Virus record (IMG/VR): IMGVR_UViG_3300025137_003545
Coordinates: 1 to 26,182 of that record
Strand: one strand, 5' to 3'
Length of the DNA stretch: 26,182 nucleotides
From: a virus
In this document: positions 1 through 6,366 of the stretch, piece by piece
Numbering within the stretch: the first letter of the stretch is position 1
Layout of the letters: every line of letters starts with the position of its first letter
Translations under genes and position numbers: made by a program
Notes under the pieces: generated by a model
Told to the model about the DNA's origin: nothing
Database searches by the model: none
What the model saw: the letters and a program-made list of their open reading frames with translations, nothing else

Positions 1-606
1 AACTTCTGCAGCCTGTCCTTCTCTGCCTGGATCATACCAAGTGTTTACCCAAACAATGTCAATATCTACATCTGGGTTTACACTCTTAGCACCTAAGTAG
101 TAAGTGTTAATTTCACGAATAACTTCTGGAATTGGAAATGCACCAACATAACAAATTTTGTTAGTCTTGGTCATCATACCAGCAATAACACCTTGTACAT
201 GTCTTGCTTGATACAAACGTAAACCATAAGTGGCTAAGTTAGGACCTTGCATGTAACCAGTAGCATGTTCAAACTTTACATCTGGAAAGTCTTTTGATAC
301 TTTAACCATTTGATTCATAAATCCAAAAGAAGTTGCGAAGATAATATCTACGCCATCTTGTGCCATTGAACGCATAACTCTTTCTGCGTCAGGACCTTCT
401 GGAACGTTTTCAATGTAAATAGTTTCAACTTTATCGCCAAATGCTTTTTCAACATCTAGTCTTCCGATATCGTGTCTGTAAGTCCATCCGTGGTCACCAA
501 TTGGACCAACGTAGATAAAACCTACCTTTACTTTATCTCCAGCATGAGCTGATACACTGAAGAATAAAACTGACAGGGCTACTGTCAGTAGTTTTAATAG
601 TTTCAT
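1..606 (-). CDS. BMP-family (PnrA/Med-like) ABC transporter substrate-binding protein, 3' end cut by window
   Basis: The first 202 residues are visible; the frame is open to the window edge. The N-terminus is a clear Sec signal peptide: KLLK, a hydrophobic core, then AHA before GDK, so the mature protein should be periplasmic. The mature start VKVGFIYVGPIGDHGWTY, the segment GVDIIFATSFGFM and the segment RHVQGVIAGMMTK are typical of the basic membrane protein family, whose characterised members bind purine nucleosides or related ligands for ABC import. The ligand here is inferred from the family only. An AAAGG ribosome site lies about 9 bases before ATG 606. It follows folE on the same strand with a 68-base gap and similar base composition, so I see no phage/host junction. 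A phage-borne binding protein recalls cyanophage PstS. Permease and ATPase genes are not in the window and would have to come from the host. Confidence 0.88.
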   Translation of the reverse strand, partial: MKLLKLLTVALSVLFFSVSAHAGDKVKVGFIYVGPIGDHGWTYRHDIGRLDVEKAFGDKVETIYIENVPEGPDAERVMRSMAQDGVDIIFATSFGFMNQMVKVSKDFPDVKFEHATGYMQGPNLATYGLRLYQARHVQGVIAGMMTKTNKICYVGAFPIPEVIREINTYYLGAKSVNPDVDIDIVWVNTWYDPGREGQAAEV

Positions 607-626
607 TAATTTACCTTTCTAATAGA

Positions 627-654
627 GGGTGTTCTTTAACTATATGCTTCACCC
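627..654 (-). other. Weak inverted repeat in the folE-BMP gap
   Basis: GGGTG at 627-631 pairs with CACCC at 650-654 across an 18-base loop, next to an unusually GC-rich run at 650-663. There is no following T-run, so a factor-independent terminator is not supported. It could be a weak leader hairpin before the BMP gene. Confidence 0.2.
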
Positions 655-663
655 GGGGCGCCG

Positions 664-672
664 TAATTTATA
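664..672 (-). promoter_or_regulatory. Possible T4-late-like element upstream of the BMP gene
   Basis: On the minus strand this reads TATAAATTA, close to the T4 late promoter core TATAAATA, and starts 2 bases after the folE stop codon, about 58 bases before the BMP start. No sigma70-type pair is visible in this gap, so the BMP gene is either read through from folE or uses this element. In AT-rich DNA such a match can arise by chance. Confidence 0.25.
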
Positions 673-674
673 GA

Positions 675-1364
675 CTAACTACCGTTTGCAAAAGTTTGTT
701 GCATCTTAATGTTATCCATAAATTCTTTTGTTGTTGCTCCATTGTCTTTAAAAGCACCACGTAAGACTGTAGTTTGTGTTAAACTACTCTTTGCCATAAT
801 ACCTCTGTTCTCGCAACAACCATGAGTTGCCTGAATATAAACACCAACGTGTTCACTTCCAGTTTCTTTTTGTATTGCGTTTGCAATCATAACATTAAGT
901 TCTTCTTGCAATGTTCCACGCCTCGCACACCACTGTGCGATTCTTGTATACTTGCTTAATCCTAATAACTTAGGGCCAGCAATAATGCCAATATATGCTA
1001 CACCTTTAACTGTTTGGTGATGGTGCGAACACAGACTAGTAAGCTCACTTCTTACAACCAACATACCTTCATAGCCACCTTCAATGTAATTTGGAAAGGC
1101 ACTAGGGTTAGGCATCTGTTCATAACGACCACTCATAATCTCGTTAATGTACATCTTTGCCATACGCCTTGCAGTATCAATACTGTTAGGATCTGTCTTT
1201 GTATCTATAAGTAAACTTTGTAATACGTTTTCAAAGGCAGGTACTGCCTCATCAATTAATTGTTGCTTTTCACCTTCTTCAATGTAATCAGCAATGTTGT
1301 CGTTAGCCCAATGTCTAACGTTGTTATCAACTAGTCGTTGTTTAATTTTATCTTGTATTGTCAT
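675..1364 (-). CDS. folE: GTP cyclohydrolase I
   Basis: This enzyme converts GTP to 7,8-dihydroneopterin triphosphate, the first step of both folate and 7-deazaguanine (queuosine/preQ0) synthesis. The protein has 229 residues, the usual length. Zinc and catalytic residues are in place: C112-S-H-H115 in SLCSHHHQTVKG, and H181-G-C183 in ATHGCCENRG. The core LLGLSKYTRIAQWCARR (about 133-149) matches the family signature. HHHQTV in place of the more common HHFVP is a variant; I did not work out which branch it marks. A GGAG ribosome site lies 9 bases before ATG 1364. The gene has its own promoter at 1406-1434 and a leader hairpin. With a DpdA-like and a QueD-fold gene nearby, a role in DNA modification is an alternative to folate supply. 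Confidence 0.93.
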   Translation of the reverse strand: MTIQDKIKQRLVDNNVRHWANDNIADYIEEGEKQQLIDEAVPAFENVLQSLLIDTKTDPNSIDTARRMAKMYINEIMSGRYEQMPNPSAFPNYIEGGYEGMLVVRSELTSLCSHHHQTVKGVAYIGIIAGPKLLGLSKYTRIAQWCARRGTLQEELNVMIANAIQKETGSEHVGVYIQATHGCCENRGIMAKSSLTQTTVLRGAFKDNGATTKEFMDNIKMQQTFANGS

Positions 1365-1380
1365 TTATTTTCTCCGATTT

Positions 1381-1398
1381 ATAGTCGTGGATGACTAT
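1381..1398 (-). promoter_or_regulatory. Perfect 6-bp stem-loop in the folE leader
   Basis: ATAGTC at 1381-1386 and GACTAT at 1393-1398 form an exact inverted repeat around a 6-base loop. It lies between the -10 box of the folE promoter and the ribosome site, so it would form in the leader RNA. It could stabilise the transcript or serve as an operator. It lacks the C-rich loop and tail of a preQ1-I riboswitch. Confidence 0.4.
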
Positions 1399-1405
1399 TA
1401 GTTTT

Positions 1406-1434
1406 ATTATATTACTATTTAGATCTAATTGCAA
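1406..1434 (-). promoter_or_regulatory. sigma70-type promoter for folE
   Basis: On the minus strand the -35 box is TTGCAA (1429-1434) and the -10 box is TATAAT (1406-1411), separated by exactly 17 bases. The -35 box starts one base after the stop codon of the upstream gene. It points to transcription of folE by the host RNA polymerase, probably early. Confidence 0.7.
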
Positions 1435-1435
1435 C

Positions 1436-1654
1436 CTAAATAGTTTCTTTTGAAAAGTATTTGTCAAGCATCTCTAAACGATCGTCTGCTTCTGCTAACT
1501 TGTTTAGTTCTGCAATAACTGCCTCAGTAACATCTGAATGTTCACCAATACCTGCAGGCATAGTTTTGTATACTTCAATGTTTGCTAAGTGCACCGCTAC
1601 TTCGCCTTCGGCTTGTTTGCGAGTTGCTTCAATGATTAAGTCTCCGGTTTTCAT
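1436..1654 (-). CDS. Conserved phage protein of unknown function (72 aa)
   Basis: A small acidic protein, probably all helical, with the central pattern MPAGIGEHSDVTEAV followed by a charged helix ending in LEMLDKYFS. I recall similar short proteins in marine T4-like phages but know no function for them. AAGGA lies about 7 bases before ATG 1654, and the start overlaps the end of the HIT gene by 4 bases, which suggests coupled translation. It is the last gene before the folE promoter. Confidence 0.75.
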   Translation of the reverse strand: MKTGDLIIEATRKQAEGEVAVHLANIEVYKTMPAGIGEHSDVTEAVIAELNKLAEADDRLEMLDKYFSKETI

Positions 1655-2007
1655 TTTGATTCCTTCTTATAGTTTCCTTTTTCCGGGATAACGTGTCTAA
1701 CGCCACCACTTGGGTCTTCCATATCACCTTCGCGGCGTGGAATTAAATGAACATGTGGATACTCAACAGTTTGCCCTGCTGACACTCCAACATTTTGTCC
1801 AATGTTGTAAGCATCACAGAAACCATCGTTGACCCAACCGTAGCCCCATGCATATGCAGCCTTGTAACACTTTTCAAGTTGTGTCCAAGTCTCTTCTTTA
1901 GGTACAAATAATAAATGTCCATTAGTAACAGGAAACTTATCTCTGTATACAACAAAGTCTCTTGTGTCCATTACTACGTCCGTCCAAGGTACATTGCTAA
2001 TACTCAT
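1651..2007 (-). CDS. HIT-family (histidine triad-like) protein
   Basis: 118 residues. The C-terminal half carries GQTVEYPHVHLIPRREGD and GGVRHVIPEKGNY, the typical end of a bacterial HIT nucleotide hydrolase/transferase. The usual HxHxH triad reads Y-P-H-V-H here: the middle and last histidines are kept, the first is tyrosine. The middle histidine is normally the nucleophile, so activity on nucleotidyl or dinucleotide substrates is still possible. The N-terminal half has the expected FVVYRDKFPVTNGHLLFVPK strands. It overlaps galE by 4 bases at its start and the next small gene by 4 bases at its end. The substrate is unknown. Confidence 0.85.
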   Translation of the reverse strand: MSISNVPWTDVVMDTRDFVVYRDKFPVTNGHLLFVPKEETWTQLEKCYKAAYAWGYGWVNDGFCDAYNIGQNVGVSAGQTVEYPHVHLIPRREGDMEDPSGGVRHVIPEKGNYKKESK

Positions 2008-2984
2008 AATGTTTTAAATCCTTTTGAGTACCAATTGAATGCATGTTTAACAATGTCATCTAATTGATACTGTGGTTTCCAATTTAGTTCATTTTGTACT
2101 TTTGTTATATCAGCATAAACACAATCAGGGTCACCAGGCCTACGTTCACTAATAGTATAGTTTACCTTGCCGTTAGTAACTGCATGTTGTGATGCAGATA
2201 TAATCTCCATTACACTACTTCCAGTTCCACTACCTAAGTTGTAAGCAAACGCACCTTCGTTGTTTATCAAGTGTAAAACACCTAGTACATGAGCTTGAGC
2301 AATATCACTGACGTGTGTATAATCACGAACACAAGTTCCATCTGGTGTATCGTAATCATTTCCATAAACACTAAACTCTGAGCCTAGTGTAACATTTTCC
2401 ATAATTCTTGCAATTAAATGTGTTGCATCTTTTACTTGTCCTAAATCACCATCAGGATCTGCACCACAGGCATTAAAGTATCTAAAACTAATACTGTTTA
2501 ATCCATAAGCAGTTGCATAGTCTTGTAACATCATTTCACCAATAAACTTTGTTTTACCATAACTTGTTAGTGGACGTTTTTCAGCATCTTCACTTACAGG
2601 AGGTAAGTGTCCATTGCCGTATATACTTGAGCTACTGCTAAACACAATGTTTTTAATATCCAACTCTACCAACTTGTCCAAAAGGATTTTCATGTTAGTT
2701 ACATTGTTATCATAGTATTCTGTTGGATTGGTTACACTTGGACCTACTAAACTATTAGCGGCACAATGTATAACTGCGATAGGTTTTAGTTCAGCAAGTT
2801 TATCAAAGAACTCTTTACTGTTAAAGCTCTTGTCAACTACTTCATCAATCCATTGATGTGTATGTGTGTTGTTAGCATGATTCCTGTCAACACCGATAAC
2901 ACAATAGCCTGCGTTCTTAAGTTGTTTACAGATGTGGCTACCTACATAACCACCTGCACCTGTTACTGCTACCCAGTACTTCAT
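2004..2984 (-). CDS. galE: UDP-glucose 4-epimerase-like NAD-dependent epimerase
   Basis: 326 residues, close to the normal GalE length. An extended SDR enzyme: the NAD-binding glycine motif is TGAGGYVGSH near the N-terminus, the catalytic serine lies in VFSSSSSIYGNG, and the Tyr/Lys pair is in SYGKTKFIGEMM. The RYFNACGADPDG and RRPGDPD segments are typical of GalE itself, so UDP-glucose/UDP-galactose interconversion is the best guess, although other UDP-sugar epimerases cannot be excluded. It begins directly after the glycosyltransferase stop codon, so the two probably share a transcript and a sugar pathway, acting on either host surface glycan or phage DNA or protein. Confidence 0.92.
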   Translation of the reverse strand: MKYWVAVTGAGGYVGSHICKQLKNAGYCVIGVDRNHANNTHTHQWIDEVVDKSFNSKEFFDKLAELKPIAVIHCAANSLVGPSVTNPTEYYDNNVTNMKILLDKLVELDIKNIVFSSSSSIYGNGHLPPVSEDAEKRPLTSYGKTKFIGEMMLQDYATAYGLNSISFRYFNACGADPDGDLGQVKDATHLIARIMENVTLGSEFSVYGNDYDTPDGTCVRDYTHVSDIAQAHVLGVLHLINNEGAFAYNLGSGTGSSVMEIISASQHAVTNGKVNYTISERRPGDPDCVYADITKVQNELNWKPQYQLDDIVKHAFNWYSKGFKTL

Positions 2985-4163
2985 TTAATACTTTGCCTCC
3001 GCAACATGATCTCTGTAGCGATTGCCACTTCTTAACCATTCTTCTTCACCGTCGCCTTGCATGATATCAATCATTCTGTCAATGGTTCCATTTGTCCAAT
3101 CACTAATGTTACCCATATTCTCACTTGGTGCTTCAAGTCCTTGCAGTATTTTAGTTACTGCATCTTCAAGGCTCCACGGAGTATATAAACGTGTGTAATC
3201 ATTTGCAAACGTTTCAGGAAAACTTCTGTAAGCAGGATATACTACGTTACAACCTAATGTATCTGCTTCACTTACTGTATTACTAACCCAATCTTGTAAA
3301 GCACAGTTAAACATTACTTTACTATCGTTTACAATATTATAGTAATCATTTTTCTGTAAGTCTTTTTCAATAGTTAGTAAACCAACCTTTTCTAAATGTA
3401 ATGCTCTGTCTAAATATTTTTGATTGTTACTTCTAAGTGGACCACCACTTAGTACTGCAAACTCCACATCAGGTCTAATATGTTTTACGTTTTCAATAAC
3501 GTCCATAAAGAAGTCCGGTTGCTTCTCTTGATCAAACCTTGCCGCAAATACAACTCTGTCTTTACGTTCTGTCCAAGGCTTAATGTTATTGTTAACACGA
3601 CTTAGTACTTCTTCTTTGCCAAAACTTAGTCCGCTAATATTATATATCGGTGCTGACCAGTTAGCAATTTTCATGTGTGCAACCATTTCTTCATTAGTTG
3701 CTAAAATATGTACATTAGGAATCTCATTACACATTTGTTCGTATAACGACATCCACTTGCTCATACCCCATACGTGAACAAAGTCATCAGGGTCAACTGC
3801 TTGTGCTAAACAACGTAAGTAAATTGTCGGACGTTGTTCTTCAGGTATTTGACACATGATGTAAGGAAGCGACTCAATACCAGGTTGAAACATATCTTCA
3901 AAGAAGACTGCATCATTGCCAGTACATTCGCCGTTCCTCATCATTTGTACTAGATTCATAAGTTGACTCATACCAAAGTATGATCTACCATGTGCATCTA
4001 ACACTTGTCCTACACTAATGGCCTTAGTATCATCTATAGTTGTTCCAGGAACTACTACATACTCAATACCACGTTTCTCAAATGCCGCAGTACTCCAATC
4101 TTGTAATTGTAAAGTATAACGACCTTCATAAGGCTCTAAGCCCATATAGAATAGTTTATTCAT
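2985..4163 (-). CDS. Glycosyltransferase, GT-B fold (GT4-like)
   Basis: 392 residues. The C-terminal half has the GT4-type pattern RVVFAARFDQEKQPDFFMDV, then EFAVLSGG, and an acceptor/donor region SNTVSEADTLGCNVVYPAYRSFPE, where the E of SEAD is likely the nucleotide-sugar-binding glutamate. The N-terminal half (FYMGLEPYEGRYTLQLQDW, AHGRSYFGMSQLMNLV, FFEDMFQPGIESLPYI) is a pattern I recall from marine T4-like phages. The start overlaps the stop codon of the preceding small gene by one base. Together with GalE it may glycosylate modified DNA bases, virion proteins or a host polysaccharide; the sequence does not decide which. Confidence 0.85.
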   Translation of the reverse strand: MNKLFYMGLEPYEGRYTLQLQDWSTAAFEKRGIEYVVVPGTTIDDTKAISVGQVLDAHGRSYFGMSQLMNLVQMMRNGECTGNDAVFFEDMFQPGIESLPYIMCQIPEEQRPTIYLRCLAQAVDPDDFVHVWGMSKWMSLYEQMCNEIPNVHILATNEEMVAHMKIANWSAPIYNISGLSFGKEEVLSRVNNNIKPWTERKDRVVFAARFDQEKQPDFFMDVIENVKHIRPDVEFAVLSGGPLRSNNQKYLDRALHLEKVGLLTIEKDLQKNDYYNIVNDSKVMFNCALQDWVSNTVSEADTLGCNVVYPAYRSFPETFANDYTRLYTPWSLEDAVTKILQGLEAPSENMGNISDWTNGTIDRMIDIMQGDGEEEWLRSGNRYRDHVAEAKY

Positions 4164-4405
4164 TAGTTACGTCTTTCCTTTCGGTTCTTTAAGTGGAACT
4201 GATCTCTTAATGCTTGACGCATTGCACGACCATCTCTGATCCACTGGTTGTAGGGTGTACGTCTATTGCGGTTACTGTTTTGCATGTGGCCCCAAGGGCT
4301 CTTAGATCGATATAAATCTTTCTCGTCAAATATGTATCCGTTGTTAACGCAGAATTGCCGGTAGCCATCCAAGTCTTCGAAAACTTGGCGTACTGCTGGT
4401 TCCAT
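4163..4405 (-). CDS. Unknown small basic protein (80 aa)
   Basis: Not recognised. It has an aromatic N-terminal half (FEDLDGYRQFCVNNGYIFDEKDLY) and a strongly basic, Asn/Arg-rich C-terminal half ending KNRKERRN, which suggests nucleic acid binding. Start ATG 4405 is preceded by an AAGGA-like site overlapping the end of the QueD-fold gene region. A longer open frame at 4207-4440 in another frame is less likely because this one fits the neighbouring start/stop overlap. Confidence 0.7.
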   Translation of the reverse strand: MEPAVRQVFEDLDGYRQFCVNNGYIFDEKDLYRSKSPWGHMQNSNRNRRTPYNQWIRDGRAMRQALRDQFHLKNRKERRN

Positions 4406-4429
4406 TTTGTTTTAATCCTTCTAATCATT

Positions 4430-4891
4430 TCAATAATCATATTTTATGAATGAACCATTTTCCCCGTCCTCACTTACCTCGATATGCACAGAACGTTCGG
4501 GGTACCGCTCTGCTATCGCCTCAAACAAATCATCTGACATCATCTCACATGACTTGTAGTCAAGTTGTAAAGTTTTTTCACTGTATAACTTTTCCAACCA
4601 ACGTTTGAACTGAATGAATTCAATATCCCTATCATCATGGAATACTTGAATCCAAACTTTAAATTTAAAGATGTGTCTATGAATGTAGCCTAGGAAACTA
4701 ACATCATATTCATCACCTGTTGCTAATTTTGGATCATCAAGAGCAGCAGGATATTTGTGCAATCCTTCCTTACTGAACGTAACCCATACCATAGCATTTT
4801 TACTATCTCTTTGTTTTGCACGTCTATCGTTAAGTGCTTCTTCTCTTAAACGTCTAGTCATATAATCCATGTGCCCCTCACGTTGTTCCAT
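4430..4891 (-). CDS. QueD/6-pyruvoyl-tetrahydropterin synthase-fold protein, catalytic Cys not conserved
   Basis: 153 residues. I align it by eye to the T-fold enzymes QueD/PTPS. GLHKYPAA (H45) matches the first zinc histidine. FLGYIHRHIFKFKV (H71, H73) matches the CxxxHGH strand with both zinc histidines kept. DIEFIQFKRWLEK matches the MVxDFxxLK segment, SCEMMSDDL matches the PTxExLA helix, and VSEDGENG (E141) matches the terminal VKET. The position of the catalytic cysteine, 4 before H71, is leucine. QueD makes 6-carboxytetrahydropterin from the FolE product. Here the zinc site persists but the chemistry may differ. I recall similar proteins in cyanomyoviruses. It follows the YdcH-like gene with a one-base overlap. 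Confidence 0.6.
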   Translation of the reverse strand: MEQREGHMDYMTRRLREEALNDRRAKQRDSKNAMVWVTFSKEGLHKYPAALDDPKLATGDEYDVSFLGYIHRHIFKFKVWIQVFHDDRDIEFIQFKRWLEKLYSEKTLQLDYKSCEMMSDDLFEAIAERYPERSVHIEVSEDGENGSFIKYDY

Positions 4892-5079
4892 TAAGTTTTT
4901 TCACTTTCAAGTTGTGCTTTAATATAATTAATTTGATCTTTAACTGCCAACTTTTCTTTTTTAAGCTCACGAAGTTCGCCTAAAGGCCTAGTTAGTTTCT
5001 TTTCAACGTCTGTGCATTGTCTATCTAGCACCTTGTGTTTCTCTTGTAATGCTTCAAGTTTTCTTAAAGTTATTGACAT
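4891..5079 (-). CDS. YdcH/DUF465-like coiled-coil protein (62 aa)
   Basis: Almost entirely coiled coil, with the family pattern L..L..KH..LD followed by L..LKKEKLAVKDQI. YdcH-like proteins are small cytoplasmic helical hairpins of unknown function in bacteria. It sits between the conserved unknown at 5083-5595 and the QueD-fold gene; its last base is the first base of the next gene. Confidence 0.7.
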   Translation of the reverse strand: MSITLRKLEALQEKHKVLDRQCTDVEKKLTRPLGELRELKKEKLAVKDQINYIKAQLESEKT

Positions 5080-5082
5080 ATG

Positions 5083-5595
5083 TTACTCCTTGTATTCGAT
5101 TGCTTCATCGTTTGTATAATCTACCCAAGGAGTATATTTCCATCTAGGAATATCCTGCATATTTAAACACCATACTCCACCATTCTCGCCTTGAAACTCT
5201 TTGTCAGCAATCTTGATAGTAAGGTTAGGATTTATTGTATCAACTTTAGGTAGGTGTACACTAATCATTGGGATAAACTTTTTATTCTGCCAAATCTTAG
5301 TGCTAAGTGCTTTTAGCATTGCATCGTGATGTTTTGCATCATAATCAACTGTTACCCATAAACCTGCATCTAATAATTTAGATATTGTTTTATTATAATA
5401 CAACAGTTCTTTAGGATTGTCAACATCTATATCACAATGATTTGCACCCATATAAACATGCTCTACTGCATGTTTAAGTATTTCTTTTACTTTAGTTTTA
5501 CCGTTTACAAATAGTGTAGTCATTCCATACACAGGTGTATGCTCTACTTCCTTGCCTGTAAACAGTTCAATATTATCATAGTCTAGTTCAGGCAC
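5083..5595 (-). CDS. Conserved marine phage protein of unknown function (170 aa)
   Basis: Starts with ELFTGKEVEHTPVYGMTTLFV, then HVYMGANHCD, GLWVTVDYDAKHHD, FIPMISVHLP and a C-terminal GGVWCLNMQDIP. The alternating strand-helix pattern suggests an alpha/beta, perhaps barrel-like, fold. I recall the pattern from T4-like cyanophages near a QueD-fold gene. The three-cysteine radical-SAM motif is absent, so this is not a functional QueE. The start overlaps the end of the methyltransferase by 13 bases. The linkage to the QueD-fold gene makes a role in the same pathway worth testing, but no function can be assigned. Confidence 0.75.
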   Translation of the reverse strand: MPELDYDNIELFTGKEVEHTPVYGMTTLFVNGKTKVKEILKHAVEHVYMGANHCDIDVDNPKELLYYNKTISKLLDAGLWVTVDYDAKHHDAMLKALSTKIWQNKKFIPMISVHLPKVDTINPNLTIKIADKEFQGENGGVWCLNMQDIPRWKYTPWVDYTNDEAIEYKE

Positions 5596-6314
5596 TTCTT
5601 AATGTCCTCAAAGTTATTAGTAACTAAGTTAACTGGATTTTGTAAATCGTACTTTAAATAAATGTACTCTTCGACTATAGACTTATAGTTGTCTTTTAAT
5701 ATGTTTGAACTAGGATCTAAGTTTGTAACAAAACCTAAACCTGTTGGAAATGTAGGAATAGTTTTAATTGTAAGATCAGGCCTGTACTTGTTAACAATGT
5801 GCATAAACTTCCAAGTATCACCTGCCCAGTAATATGTATTCCATTCTCTTGTTGCAGTTTCAGGAACAACTGGATAGATATCATGAAACAACACTACTGA
5901 ATTCTTGTTACTGTGCTTTTCAATATTGATAAAGTCTTTTAGCACTTGATCAAATTGATGTAAGCCATCTACAAATGCTAGTTCAATTTTACCATCAAGT
6001 AGTTGTTCTACACTTTCTTCTTTAAAGAAAGTATCACTGCCTACACTGAATATTGTTGTGTTATCAGACAGTTCATGTTCTATGTTTGGATAAGGATCAA
6101 CACCAACTACTTTACTACTAGAAGCATACTGTAAACTTGTACCAGTGTTAACACCAATCTCCAAATAGTTCTTTGGTTGCAAAGTCTTATGAAACCATTC
6201 TAACCAAGTTGTATATTGATTACCGGGCAACAGTTGTGTCTGCGTCTTAGCATGTCTTGCCGCTTCAGTCATATTCTTTCCAACTTGTTGTGCTTCTTTT
6301 GTTGCTACGTCCAT
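5583..6314 (-). CDS. Class I SAM-dependent methyltransferase-like protein
   Basis: 243 residues. The SAM-binding motif I is YLEIGVNTGTSLQYA (about 53-67), followed by KVVGVDPYP as the acidic motif II and ELAFVDGLHQFDQVLKDF as the motif IV region with an HDIYP loop. This is the Methyltransf_24 type, often found beside sugar or polysaccharide genes. A glycosyltransferase and epimerase lie downstream in the same operon, so methylation of a sugar is one possibility and DNA or a small molecule another. The gene has its own near-perfect promoter at 6338-6366 and an AAGGA ribosome site about 7 bases before ATG 6314. Confidence 0.8.
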   Translation of the reverse strand: MDVATKEAQQVGKNMTEAARHAKTQTQLLPGNQYTTWLEWFHKTLQPKNYLEIGVNTGTSLQYASSSKVVGVDPYPNIEHELSDNTTIFSVGSDTFFKEESVEQLLDGKIELAFVDGLHQFDQVLKDFINIEKHSNKNSVVLFHDIYPVVPETATREWNTYYWAGDTWKFMHIVNKYRPDLTIKTIPTFPTGLGFVTNLDPSSNILKDNYKSIVEEYIYLKYDLQNPVNLVTNNFEDIKKCLN

Positions 6315-6337
6315 TGTTTATCCTTTAAATTTGTTTT

Positions 6338-6366
6338 ATTATACAACACAATTTGTATGTTGTCAA
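6338..6366 (-). promoter_or_regulatory. Consensus sigma70 promoter for the methyltransferase operon
   Basis: On the minus strand it reads TTGACA (6361-6366), 17 bases, TATAAT (6338-6343): both hexamers match consensus exactly. The -35 box contains the TGA stop codon of the DpdA-like gene (6363-6365), so the promoter costs almost no intergenic space. It should drive the operon 6314 to 1436. Confidence 0.8.

Noticed and set aside
607-674. Phage/host boundary or attachment site beside the BMP gene
   Set aside because: No integrase, tRNA, direct repeats or composition change is visible; strand and gene spacing continue unbroken.
1365-1435. preQ1 riboswitch before folE
   Set aside because: A hairpin is present, but the C-rich loop and A-rich tail pairing of class I are missing.
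4207-4440. Minus-strand frame of 77 codons overlapping 4163-4405
   Set aside because: Conflicts with the better-supported 80-residue gene, which joins exactly to the glycosyltransferase start.
5083-5595. QueE homologue
   Set aside because: Suggested by position next to the QueD-fold gene, but the three-cysteine radical-SAM motif is absent.
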